DNA from: Gemmatimonadaceae bacterium
GTDB lineage: Bacteria > Gemmatimonadota > Gemmatimonadetes > Gemmatimonadales > Gemmatimonadaceae
Assembly (NCBI GenBank): GCA_035533755.1
Contig: DATLTC010000067.1
Coordinates: forward strand, 62,001 to 126,000
Length of the DNA stretch: 64,000 nucleotides
Direction: 5' to 3'
Shown here piece after piece: positions 33,608 through 41,863 of this stretch. The position numbers and the translations under genes were made by a program. The notes beneath the pieces are model-generated. The model was not told the origin of the DNA. It was given only the letters and a program-made list of their open reading frames with translations, and ran no database searches. Position 1 is the stretch's first letter; every line of letters starts with the position of its first letter.

Positions 33608-34789
33608 TCAGCGAACGGCGAGCACGATCTCGATGATGATCAGCAGGATGATCATCGTCTCGAGCATCTCGCTACGCCGCGACTGCGCCTCGGCGTTGAG
33701 CATCCCGTAGGTCTCGCGGATGATGGCCAGCTTGCGATCGATGCTCGACCGCCAGGCGCGCCCGCGGAACACCTCCATCGCCGCCGTATACACGCGCGCC
33801 AGATACACGTCGTCGGTCACGCTCAGCGCGTTGTCCACCCGCTCCACCGTCTCGGTGGTGTCGGCGAACAGTTCGTACAGCCGCGCCAGCACGCGGGCGA
33901 ATCCGGTGGTGAAGAACGCCCGCGCGCCGCGCCGGGCCCGCGCGATGTCGTCGTACATCCGCGGCAGCGCGTCGTCGAGCGCCGCGCTGTAATAGCGCAA
34001 CTCGAGCAGCTGCGCGTTGGCGAACTCCAGCACCCACTCCACGTCGCTCTCCTCGGCCGGCTCGCCGCTGAGCGCCAGCGCGTGCTCCCAGGTGAGTACC
34101 GTGAGATCGTCCTCGTAGTAGCTCAGCCGGTGCGGCAGGAGTTCGCGGCGGGCGCTCTCGCTCAACGGCTGCTCCTCCTGCAACAGCAGAGGCGTGAGCA
34201 GTTGGTCGTGGAGCGCGGCGGGGGGCACGCGTTCGCCGGCCGCGTCCCACAGTCCGGTGAGCCGGAATACCGTGTAATCCTCGGTCACTGCGGCCACCCG
34301 CGGCCGCGCGATGGCCGGCGCGAGCATGGCGGTGAGCGCGCGAAGGGCCGGCTCGAAGATGTCCCGTTCGCGGAGGGCCCGCTCCACATCGCGGCCGAAT
34401 CGCGAGAACGCCGTCCACGGCAGCCGCTCGGCGCCGGGCCGGATACGGGCGCGCAACGCGATCGTGCCGAAGTCGTACAGCCGCGCCGAGAGCTGGGCCG
34501 CCACGCCGTCGAGCGGGGGGCCGAGCGGCACGGGCCCCACGTTCACGAGCAGCGGCGGATTGGGAATGCGCAGGGCCAGCGCCTGCGCGCTGAGCGGCGA
34601 CAGCCGCACCGTGGCGCCCGCCGGCGCCAGCGCCGCGGCGCGGTCCAGGTCGATCGCGTACCCCACATCGTACAGGCGGTAGGCCACGGCCCATCCGCTG
34701 GTCTCCAGCGCCGACGCCGCGGCGCGCGGCCCGGTCGCCGCGGCGCCGGCGCTTGCACTGGTTCCGCTCGATGACTCGATGACGCGCAC
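33608..34789 (-). CDS. RMD1/YagE (DUF155) family membrane-anchored protein
   Basis: 393 residues from a GTG at 34789 with GGAGG about six nt upstream. The family core is seen in FSRFGRDVERALRERDIFEP, LSYYEDDLTVLTWEHALAL and EFANAQLLELRYYSAALDD. A single hydrophobic helix ends the protein (MIILLIIIEIVLAV), preceded by a basic segment, giving a C-terminal tail anchor. In yeast, members are mitochondrial membrane proteins; in bacteria the role is unknown. It is divergent from the DUF969 operon and convergent with the molybdenum hydroxylase. Confidence 0.85.
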   Translation of the reverse strand: MRVIESSSGTSASAGAAATGPRAAASALETSGWAVAYRLYDVGYAIDLDRAAALAPAGATVRLSPLSAQALALRIPNPPLLVNVGPVPLGPPLDGVAAQLSARLYDFGTIALRARIRPGAERLPWTAFSRFGRDVERALRERDIFEPALRALTAMLAPAIARPRVAAVTEDYTVFRLTGLWDAAGERVPPAALHDQLLTPLLLQEEQPLSESARRELLPHRLSYYEDDLTVLTWEHALALSGEPAEESDVEWVLEFANAQLLELRYYSAALDDALPRMYDDIARARRGARAFFTTGFARVLARLYELFADTTETVERVDNALSVTDDVYLARVYTAAMEVFRGRAWRSSIDRKLAIIRETYGMLNAEAQSRRSEMLETMIILLIIIEIVLAVR

Positions 34790-34894
34790 CGTCGACCTCC
34801 GCGGGGCTGGCCCTCTCCTGCACCATGGCCCCGTGCGCGAGCGCCCGCCGTCGGGGCTTGCCCCACGCCGCCTCAGGGGTCTTCCCGCCACCGA

Positions 34895-34924
34895 TTGCCG
34901 CCGCGCCCGGACCGCCCGTACCTT
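34895..34924 (+). promoter_or_regulatory. Possible promoter of the DUF969-DUF979-DUF2891 operon
   Basis: TTGCCG (34895-34900) and TACCTT (34919-34924) are 18 nt apart; the ATG at 34933 follows eight nt after the -10 box. Transcription would begin at or within 2 nt of the start codon, and no ribosome site precedes it, so a leaderless message is plausible. Confidence 0.35.
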
Positions 34925-34932
34925 ATGCCTCC

Positions 34933-35670
34933 ATGCTCGCCCTCCTCGGCGTCCTCGTCGTCATCATCGGATTCGCCCTCCGACTCAATGCGCTCCTCGT
35001 GGTCACCTGCGCCGGCATCGTCACCGGCCTGGCCGGCGGCCTCGGCCTCCACGAGGTGATCGCCGCGTTCGGCAAAGCCTTCACGCAGAATCGCTACGTC
35101 GCGATCGTCTGGATGGTGCTGCCGGTGATCGGCCTCCTCGAACGCAGCGGCCTCAAGGAGCGCGCCCGCGAGATGATCGCGCGCATCCACGCTGCCACCA
35201 CGGGCCGCGTGCTCATGGTCTACCTGGCGCTTCGCCAGATCACCTCCGCGCTCGGCCTCACCTCGCTGGGGGGACAGGCGCAGATGGTGCGGCCCCTCAT
35301 CGCCCCGATGGCCGAGGGCGCGGCGGAGAGCCGCTACGGCGACCTGCCGGACGACACGCGATTCCGCATCCGCGCCTTTGCCGCGGCCACGGACAACGTG
35401 GGCATGTTCTTCGGCGAGGACATCTTCATCGCCATCGGGTCCATTCTCCTGATCAAGGGATTCCTGGCGCAGAACGGCATCACCGTGCAGCCGACGACGC
35501 TCGCCAAATGGTCGGTGCCCACGGCGCTGGCGGCGTTCGCCATCCACGGCACGCGCCTGGCGCTGCTCGACCGGCGCCTCAAGCGGGAGTTGGGAGCGGG
35601 AGCGCCCAACGGTCGAACCGCTCCGCCGGCCGACGCCCCCGCGGGGCCGCACGCCGAGGACGGGCGATGA
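34933..35670 (+). CDS. DUF969 family membrane protein (predicted 5-oxoproline transporter subunit)
   Basis: 245 residues with about six membrane helices. The N-terminus LLGVLVVIIGFALRLNALLV, then the segment VWMVLPVIGLLERSGLKE and SLGGQAQMVRPLIAPMAEGA are characteristic of DUF969. Family knowledge: DUF969 and DUF979 genes occur together and are annotated as two subunits of a 5-oxoproline uptake system because of linkage to 5-oxoprolinase or pyrrolidone carboxylate peptidase genes. Here the next gene is DUF979, overlapping by 4 nt, but no peptidase or oxoprolinase adjoins. I chose the ATG at 34933 because upstream in-frame codons do not look coding. Confidence 0.88.
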   Translation: MLALLGVLVVIIGFALRLNALLVVTCAGIVTGLAGGLGLHEVIAAFGKAFTQNRYVAIVWMVLPVIGLLERSGLKERAREMIARIHAATTGRVLMVYLALRQITSALGLTSLGGQAQMVRPLIAPMAEGAAESRYGDLPDDTRFRIRAFAAATDNVGMFFGEDIFIAIGSILLIKGFLAQNGITVQPTTLAKWSVPTALAAFAIHGTRLALLDRRLKRELGAGAPNGRTAPPADAPAGPHAEDGR

Positions 35671-36623
35671 TCGGCCTCGAAGCGATCTACCTGCTCATGG
35701 GGCTGATGGTCGGCGGCATCGCCCTCGTGAACCTCCTCGACGCCAAGGACGCCAAGCGGTACAACAAGACCGCGTTCTGGGGGATCTACGCCGTCACGTT
35801 CCTGTTCGGCACCCACCTGCCCGACTTCGTGAACGGCTGCCTGGTGATCGGCATGGTGCTGGTGTCGAGCATCGGGGGGTTGGGGCGCGGCGGTCCCGAA
35901 TCGGTCACGCAAGAACAGCGCGCCGCCAGCGCGCGCCGGTGGGGCAACCTGCTGTTCGTGCCGGCGCTGCTCATCCCCGCCGTGACGCTGCTCGGCACCA
36001 CCGTGTTCCAGGGCATCCGCATCAACGGCGTGCCGCTCATCGATCCCGCCCAAGTGACCGTGATCTCGCTGGGCCTGGCCACCGTGGTGTCGCTGGCCGT
36101 GGGGATGGTCATGCTGCGCGCGCCGCTGCGGTCGCCGATCGTCGAGGCGCGGCGGCTCATGGATTCCGTGGGCTGGGCGGCGGTGCTGCCGCAGATGCTG
36201 GCGGCGCTCGGGGCGCTGTTCGCCATCGCCGGAGTGGGCGGCGTGGTGTCCACGCTGGTGAATCGGTGGATTCCGCTGAACACGCCCGTCGTCGTGGTGA
36301 TCACGTACGCCGGGGGCATGGCGCTGTTCACGATCATCATGGGCAATGCGTTCGCCGCCTTTCCGGTGATGACCGCGGGCATCGGCCTGCCGCTGATCGT
36401 GCACCGCTTCGGCGGCGACCCGGCGATCATGGCGGCCCTCGGCATGCTCTCCGGCTATTGCGGCACGCTGATGACGCCGATGGCCGCCAACTTCAACATC
36501 GTGCCGGCGGCGCTGCTGGAACTGCCCGACGAGCACGCGGTCATCAAGGTGCAGATCCCCACCGGGATCCTGCTCCTGGCCACGAACATCCTGCTGATGT
36601 ACTTCCTCGTCTTCCGGTACTGA
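35667..36623 (+). CDS. DUF979 family membrane protein (predicted 5-oxoproline transporter subunit)
   Basis: 318 residues, nine or ten predicted helices. EAIYLLMGLMVGGIALVNL, the segment GTHLPDFVNGCLVIGMVL, ITYAGGMALFTIIMGNAFAA and CGTLMTPMAANFNIVPAALL are typical DUF979 sequence. It starts inside the stop of the DUF969 gene (ATGA overlap). Together the pair should make a cytoplasmic-membrane permease; transport of 5-oxoproline is the current family assignment, not something the sequence shows directly. Confidence 0.9.
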   Translation: MIGLEAIYLLMGLMVGGIALVNLLDAKDAKRYNKTAFWGIYAVTFLFGTHLPDFVNGCLVIGMVLVSSIGGLGRGGPESVTQEQRAASARRWGNLLFVPALLIPAVTLLGTTVFQGIRINGVPLIDPAQVTVISLGLATVVSLAVGMVMLRAPLRSPIVEARRLMDSVGWAAVLPQMLAALGALFAIAGVGGVVSTLVNRWIPLNTPVVVVITYAGGMALFTIIMGNAFAAFPVMTAGIGLPLIVHRFGGDPAIMAALGMLSGYCGTLMTPMAANFNIVPAALLELPDEHAVIKVQIPTGILLLATNILLMYFLVFRY

Positions 36624-36625
36624 AC

Positions 36626-37660
36626 ATGTCCAGCCGTCTCGATCCCGATCGTGACGCCGCGCTCTCGGCGAGCGTGGCGTCCCACTTTGCCGGGCTCGCC
36701 CTGTCGCACGTGGAGCGCGAGTACCCCAACAAGCTCGATCACGTGATCAACGGGCCGGACGACGTGCGGGGGCCGCGCGCGCTGCACCCGATCTTCCACG
36801 GCAGCTTCGACTGGCACTCGTGCGTGCACGGTTACTGGCTGCTCGCCCATCTGTATCGCACGGTCCCGTCGCTCGACGCGGCGGCGCGCATCCGCGAGCT
36901 GTTCAACCGGCAACTCACGCCCGACAAGGTGGGCGGCGAGCTGGCGTATCTGCGCCAGCCCTCGCGCGCCGGGTTCGAGCGGCCCTACGGTTGGGCCTGG
37001 CTGCTGATGCTCGCCGGGGAGCTGTCCCGGCACGCCACCGACGAGGGCGCGCGCTGGGCGGCCGCGCTGCAGCCGCTGGCCGGTGCGTTCGCGCAGCGGT
37101 TCCGCGACTTCCTGCCCAGAGCCACATATCCGGTGCGCGTGGGCACGCATTTCAACACCGCGTTCGCGCTCACCCTGGCGCAGGAGTACGCGGACGCGGT
37201 GGGCGACGCGGCGTTCACCGATCTCCTGCGCGAGAAGGCCAACGCCTGGTACGGCGACGACGCGGACTGTCAGGCGTGGGAGCCCGGCGGCGACGACTTT
37301 CTGTCATCGGCGCTCATCGAGGCGGAGTGCATGCGCCGCGCCCTGCCCGCGGCAGGATTCGCCGCCTGGCTCGACCGCTTCCTGCCGCGCCTCGCGCAGC
37401 GCCATCCGGCCACCCTGTTCCGGCCCGCGCACGTGAGCGACCGCAGCGACGGCAAGATCGCCCACCTGGACGGCGTCAACCTGAGCCGCGCCTGGTGCTG
37501 GCGCGCGCTGGCGCGCGCGCTCCCCGACGGCGATCCGCGCCGCGCGCTCGCTCGCGAGACCGCCGACCTGCACCTCGCGGCGAGCCTGCCGCACGTGGCC
37601 GGCGACTACATGGGCGAGCACTGGCTGGCCACGTACGCGGTGCTCGCACTCGAATCCTGA
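36626..37660 (+). CDS. DUF2891 family protein
   Basis: 344 residues, soluble, starting 2 nt after the DUF979 stop. The family motif is HPIFHGSFDWHSCVHGYWLL near residue 50, with FERPYGWAWLLMLAGEL, GTHFNTAFALTLAQEYADAV and AHLDGVNLSRAWCW further on. Regularly spaced helices and the conserved His/Trp/Glu residues suggest an (alpha/alpha)6-barrel fold, an inference from sequence pattern. Function is unknown. Being the third gene of the 5-oxoproline permease operon suggests an enzyme acting on the imported compound or a related N-blocked amino acid, but nothing more specific can be said. Confidence 0.88.
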   Translation: MSSRLDPDRDAALSASVASHFAGLALSHVEREYPNKLDHVINGPDDVRGPRALHPIFHGSFDWHSCVHGYWLLAHLYRTVPSLDAAARIRELFNRQLTPDKVGGELAYLRQPSRAGFERPYGWAWLLMLAGELSRHATDEGARWAAALQPLAGAFAQRFRDFLPRATYPVRVGTHFNTAFALTLAQEYADAVGDAAFTDLLREKANAWYGDDADCQAWEPGGDDFLSSALIEAECMRRALPAAGFAAWLDRFLPRLAQRHPATLFRPAHVSDRSDGKIAHLDGVNLSRAWCWRALARALPDGDPRRALARETADLHLAASLPHVAGDYMGEHWLATYAVLALES

Positions 37661-37665
37661 CCCCT

Positions 37666-37689
37666 CCTACCCTCCTACCGCCCTACCCT
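37666..37689. repeat. Octamer repeat (CCTACCNN)x3 between convergent genes
   Basis: CCTACC at 37666, 37674 and 37682, period 8. It fills the short gap between the DUF2891 stop and the Big-domain lipoprotein stop. It shares CCTACCGCCCTACC with the array inside the GH2 gene at 1261-1284. Confidence 0.65.
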
Positions 37690-37690
37690 C

Positions 37691-40261
37691 TCATTCCACC
37701 CGCACCACCACCATGCGGAGCGTGTGCCCCAGCGGCAGCACCGCGCCCGACACCGCGTGCAGATCCAGCAGCTGCCGGCCGGTCAGCGATCCGCTGATGT
37801 CGAAGATCGACCCCGACCCGCCGGCCAGCGAATCCACCTCGGTACTGAACGTGCCGAACGCCGTGGCATGCGCCGCCAGCGGCCAGGAGGCGAAGTTATA
37901 TGGAAAATCGTATGACAGGCCCTGGAAGATGTCGCGCAGGTTCCAGCTCGGGACGATGTAGCGCGCGTTGGCCGGCGCGGTGGATCCGGGGTACTGGTCG
38001 GCCGCGTACGCCATCGTGAAATAGCCGTCCAGCTCGTCCCACGACCGGCCGGTCTTGTCGGTCACGTTGGCGATGCCCGCCAGCGTGGCGTCGGCGATCA
38101 GCGGCTTGAGGATGTCGGACTCCTGCGTCGAGTACTGATCGAGCATCCAGCGCGAGAACAGCCAGGCGCTGCCGTAGATGTCCGGATCGGCCGTGCCCGC
38201 GGACAGGAACGACTTGGTCTCGTTGTGCTGCATGTAGTCGTACAGGTCCAGGAACGGCGACGTCATGATGTACGGCGTGACGTTGCGCACGTCGTAGTAC
38301 ACGCTCTGGTTGTACCCCACGTCGCCCTTCCACGCCGTGCCGTAGATGGCGCGGCCGTACAGCTCCACCGCGATCTGCGCCGTCCCTTCCTCCAGCCAGC
38401 TCTCCTCCAGCTGCGTGCCCACGGGATCGGCGAATCGCTCGGCGGTGGCCGCGATGTGCTTGGTCTCGTGGATCAGCGTGGCCGGCATCAACGCGTCCCA
38501 CACCGAGCGCACGTGCGCGTCGCTCGTGCTGCCGGTGGCCAGCGTCGGCACCACCGCGTAGAACATTTCCGTGTGATTGCTCGACGGGACGTCGGCATCG
38601 AACGACGTGGGGAACAGGTCGCACGGCGTGACCCAGCCCAACTCTCCGCCGCCGCCCGCGGCGTTCGCCAGCGGACTGAACAGCATCGTCACCTTGCCCA
38701 CGCGCGTCAGCGAATCGTCGAACGCCATCGGATCGCCGAAGTACTGCGTGATGATCGGATACTGCAGGCTGTCGTAGTGCTGGCCCAGCGCCACGTAGTC
38801 GGCGTCCATCGTCCTGGCGAGCGGCGCGTTCACGTCCTCGAGGATGATGCTGTGCGAGCCCACGTACACCACCCGGGCCTGCACGCTCACCCACGTCTTG
38901 CACTGATCGCCCTGCGACACGGTGTCGATCTTCACCGTCGCCGTGTCCCCCACCGTCTGCGGGATGGGCGGGTTGAGCGCCGCCGCCGCGTCCAGCCCGG
39001 CGCGCGGCCGCCGCGCGTGCGCCTTGAGTTGCGCCAGCAGCGGCCGCACGTACGCCGACCGCTGCGCCAGCTGCAGCGCGTGCCCGTCGCGCATGTGCGC
39101 CGCGGCGCCCGCCATGAGCGCCAGCGCGCCGGCCGGGACAGGCGCCGCCTGCATGCGCGGCACCATCGGCACCATCGGCGCCGCCGCGATGCCAGCCGGA
39201 GCCCTGGTCCCCGCCAACGCGCCGCTCGCCGGCCCCACGGCGCCGCGCAACACGAAGGCTGCGATTCCGCTCGGCACGCGGCTGTCGTTGTACACGTCCA
39301 CCAGATAGTGGGCGCCGCCCGTGAGTTCGGTGCAACCCACCTGATTGGGATCGGTGATCAGCGCCGACTGGCCCACGCCCAGCGCCAACTGATTGGCCAC
39401 CTGCACCGCGTGCTGTGCCGTAGCCGGCGTCGACCCGACGATCACGGCCGCCGCGCCCGTCTGGCCGCCGCTCGACGCCGTGACCGTGACGGTGCCGATG
39501 CTGTTGGCCACGGCGAGCGTCGTGTTGCCGGTGGCCACGCACGGAAACGCGGTGGGCAGCGTGAACGTGAGCGTGGTCGCCGAGGTGACCGTGGCCGGCA
39601 CCGGCGTGCCCGCCACGGTCACCGAAACGCCCCCACTGCCCACGGCAAAGTTCGCGCCGGTGACCGTCACCGGCACCCCCGGCGTGATCGTGGCCGGCGC
39701 AACGCTGGCGATCTGCGGCGCGACCGCCGAGCCAAGTCCGGTCACCAGACCCGCGGCCGACACCGCGGCTTTGCTCGTGTCCGACGACACCCAGGTCACC
39801 GTGGCGCCCGGCACCACGGCGCCAGAGTTGCTCTTCACCACCGCGCTCAACTGCACCGTGCTGCCCGCCGCCAGGCTCACCGTGGACGGCGTCACCACCA
39901 CGCTGCTGATGCCCGCCGCCACCACCACCAGCGACAGCGTGCCCGACACGCCACCCGCGGTCGCGCCCACCGTCACGGTGCCCGGCGCCACACCGTTCAC
40001 CAACCCCGTGGCCGTTACCTTGGCACGCGTGGTGTCGGAAGAGGTCCAGACGATCGCCGGATTCGTCACCACGGCGCCCGCAGCGTCGGTGACGGTGGCA
40101 ACGAGCTGCAGCGTCTCGCCCACGCCCACCGCGGCGCTCGACGCGGTCACGGTAACCTGCGCCACCTGCCCGCTGCCAGCCGGCTCCGTCCCCGTGGGAC
40201 TGCAGGCATACAGGCCGAGGACGCCCACGACGAGCGCGGCGAGACGTACGCGGTGCGACAT
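37691..40261 (-). CDS. Big/IPT-domain lipoprotein with a HETKH zinc-metallopeptidase-like domain
   Basis: 856 residues from the ATG at 40261 (GGAG six nt upstream). A lipoprotein signal (LAALVVGVLGLYAC) is followed by two Big-2 Ig-like domains (about 30-200), an IPT/TIG-like domain (PQIASVAPATITPGVPVTVT, about 205-285), a linker of about 150 residues, and a C-terminal domain carrying LIHETKHIAATAER (His 598, His 602) and then WLEEGTAQIAVELYG. The HExxH plus downstream E-G-x-A/S pattern is that of gluzincin-type metallopeptidases such as the M30 (hyicolysin) family. The enzyme should be surface- or periplasm-anchored. Substrate unknown; no propeptide is obvious. Confidence 0.85.
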   Translation of the reverse strand: MSHRVRLAALVVGVLGLYACSPTGTEPAGSGQVAQVTVTASSAAVGVGETLQLVATVTDAAGAVVTNPAIVWTSSDTTRAKVTATGLVNGVAPGTVTVGATAGGVSGTLSLVVVAAGISSVVVTPSTVSLAAGSTVQLSAVVKSNSGAVVPGATVTWVSSDTSKAAVSAAGLVTGLGSAVAPQIASVAPATITPGVPVTVTGANFAVGSGGVSVTVAGTPVPATVTSATTLTFTLPTAFPCVATGNTTLAVANSIGTVTVTASSGGQTGAAAVIVGSTPATAQHAVQVANQLALGVGQSALITDPNQVGCTELTGGAHYLVDVYNDSRVPSGIAAFVLRGAVGPASGALAGTRAPAGIAAAPMVPMVPRMQAAPVPAGALALMAGAAAHMRDGHALQLAQRSAYVRPLLAQLKAHARRPRAGLDAAAALNPPIPQTVGDTATVKIDTVSQGDQCKTWVSVQARVVYVGSHSIILEDVNAPLARTMDADYVALGQHYDSLQYPIITQYFGDPMAFDDSLTRVGKVTMLFSPLANAAGGGGELGWVTPCDLFPTSFDADVPSSNHTEMFYAVVPTLATGSTSDAHVRSVWDALMPATLIHETKHIAATAERFADPVGTQLEESWLEEGTAQIAVELYGRAIYGTAWKGDVGYNQSVYYDVRNVTPYIMTSPFLDLYDYMQHNETKSFLSAGTADPDIYGSAWLFSRWMLDQYSTQESDILKPLIADATLAGIANVTDKTGRSWDELDGYFTMAYAADQYPGSTAPANARYIVPSWNLRDIFQGLSYDFPYNFASWPLAAHATAFGTFSTEVDSLAGGSGSIFDISGSLTGRQLLDLHAVSGAVLPLGHTLRMVVVRVE

Positions 40262-40298
40262 CAGGTACTCCAGGCGGCAGGGGGCTTGCGAATCCCGA

Positions 40299-40339
40299 AC
40301 AATACCCGGCGTGCGGGGGTTCGTGCCACAGCGTATTGT
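40299..40339. promoter_or_regulatory. Divergent -10-like boxes forming an inverted repeat
   Basis: AACAATAC (40298-40305) and GTATTGTT (40333-40340) are perfect inverted copies. Each contains TATTGT on the strand reading outwards, about 30 nt from the start of the metallopeptidase lipoprotein (minus) and of the alpha/beta hydrolase (plus). They may be the -10 boxes of two divergent promoters, or a single operator. No clear -35 boxes. Confidence 0.3.
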
Positions 40340-40368
40340 TGTGCAGATTCCGCCGAGGCGATCTCCGC

Positions 40369-41823
40369 ATGCGCCGCACATACCGTCGCTCCTTCGCCGC
40401 ATTCGCCGCCGTCCTGCTCGCCGGCGGCGGGCGCCCTGCCGCCGCGCAGGCCGTGGATACCGCGTTCCAGGGCACCGTCCTACCCCGGCTCACCGCGCGC
40501 GCCGATTCCGCGTTCCACTACGCCGCGTTCATCCCCAAGCGCTACCACGGCGCCTCCCCCGCGCCGCTGCTCCTCGTGCTCGACCCCGCGGGGCGCGCCG
40601 TGCCGGCCATCGTCCGATTCGCGCCGGCCGCCGAGCGACTCGGGTGGATCGTGCTCAGCAGCTACGACACGCGCAGCGACGATCCCAAGGCGCCCAACGA
40701 GCGCGCCGTGAACGTCATGCTCGCCGATGCGTTCGGCGCCTTCTCCATCGACACCTCGCGCATCTACCTGGCCGGATTCTCGGGCACGGCGCGCGACACG
40801 TGGGGCTTCGCGTACGGATCGTCGGGCCATGTGGCGGGGATCATCTCGGCGGGCGCGGCGATGCCCACCGACACCGTGTGGCGGCGACTGTTTCCCGGCC
40901 CGCCGCCGTTCGACGTCGCGATGGCGTCCGGCGCGCGCGGCATCAATGATGAAGAGGTCGTCTCCACGGCCAGCGCGTTGCGCGCCGCACGCCCCACGAC
41001 CCCCACGCACGCCGCCCTGCGCGTGGATGTGTTCCCCGGCACGGACCAGTGGCCGCCCGAGCCCGTGCTCGCGCGACAGCTCGGCTGGCTGGACGTGCGC
41101 GCCATGGCCCGCCGCCTGCGTCCCATCGACCAGGCGCTGGCCGATTCCGTGTTCGCGCGCGACTCCGCCGACGCCGCCGCGCTGGCCGCGGCCCATCAAC
41201 TTGGCAACGCCGCCGACCGCTGGGCCGAGATCGCCGCGGCGTGGGCCGGCGCGCACGACGTCACGTTCGCCGCGACGCGCGCCGCCCAACTGGCCGCCGA
41301 CCCCGCGGTGCGCCCGTGGCTTGCCGAGCGCGACTCGCTGGTGCGGGCCACGCCGGACTATCAGCGCGGGATCATCAAGCCGCTGTCGGATCTGCGCCGG
41401 CGACCGGGCGTTCCAGATCTTCGCCGGCTCACCCAGGAGCTGAACATCGTGGCCCTGCAACAGTGGGCCGCAGACGCCAACGACTCCCTGCGCGCCGACT
41501 GGGCCGCCCGCCGGTTGAGCGACGTGTACGAGCAGGTGTCGCTGTATGAACCCGAGGCGTACCTGGCGTACAACGACCCCGACCGCGCCCTGGCCCTGCT
41601 GGCCGTGGCCGAAGAGATCCAGGGCGATACGCCCCGCATCTGCCGGGAACGCGCGCGGGCCTATGCCGTCCGGCACGACGCCGATCGCACGCTCACCGAG
41701 CTCAAGTGCGCGCTCGCCGGGCATCTGATCGACCTCCCGGAAATCCGCACCGATCCGCGCTACCAATTCATGCGCGGGCTCGATGCGTTCAACGATTTGA
41801 TCGCCCCCACGCCCGGCCACTGA
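40369..41823 (+). CDS. Exported alpha/beta hydrolase (esterase/PHB-depolymerase-like) with helical C-terminus
   Basis: 484 residues from the ATG at 40369. Signal peptide (SFAAFAAVLLAGGGRPAAAQ) first. The N-terminal half has FIPKRYHGASPAPLLLVLDP, and IYLAGFSGTARDTWGFAYGS, where G-F-S-G gives the nucleophile Ser of an esterase-like alpha/beta hydrolase. The C-terminal half (about 250-484) is helical and ends with a segment like a tetratricopeptide pair (AYLAYNDPDRALALLAVAEE). Substrate unknown. It is divergent from the Big-domain metallopeptidase lipoprotein and is followed by a perfect terminator stem. Confidence 0.78.
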   Translation: MRRTYRRSFAAFAAVLLAGGGRPAAAQAVDTAFQGTVLPRLTARADSAFHYAAFIPKRYHGASPAPLLLVLDPAGRAVPAIVRFAPAAERLGWIVLSSYDTRSDDPKAPNERAVNVMLADAFGAFSIDTSRIYLAGFSGTARDTWGFAYGSSGHVAGIISAGAAMPTDTVWRRLFPGPPPFDVAMASGARGINDEEVVSTASALRAARPTTPTHAALRVDVFPGTDQWPPEPVLARQLGWLDVRAMARRLRPIDQALADSVFARDSADAAALAAAHQLGNAADRWAEIAAAWAGAHDVTFAATRAAQLAADPAVRPWLAERDSLVRATPDYQRGIIKPLSDLRRRPGVPDLRRLTQELNIVALQQWAADANDSLRADWAARRLSDVYEQVSLYEPEAYLAYNDPDRALALLAVAEEIQGDTPRICRERARAYAVRHDADRTLTELKCALAGHLIDLPEIRTDPRYQFMRGLDAFNDLIAPTPGH

Positions 41824-41855
41824 GCGCTCCGGGCGCCGTCCGCCGCCCGGAGCGC
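41824..41855. terminator. Perfect 12-bp stem-loop between convergent hydrolase genes
   Basis: GCGCTCCGGGCG (41824-41835) pairs with CGCCCGGAGCGC (41844-41855), 8-nt loop. It begins at the base after the alpha/beta hydrolase stop and ends eight bases before the CocE-like stop, so it can serve both directions. Confidence 0.65.
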
Positions 41856-41863
41856 GCCGGCCC

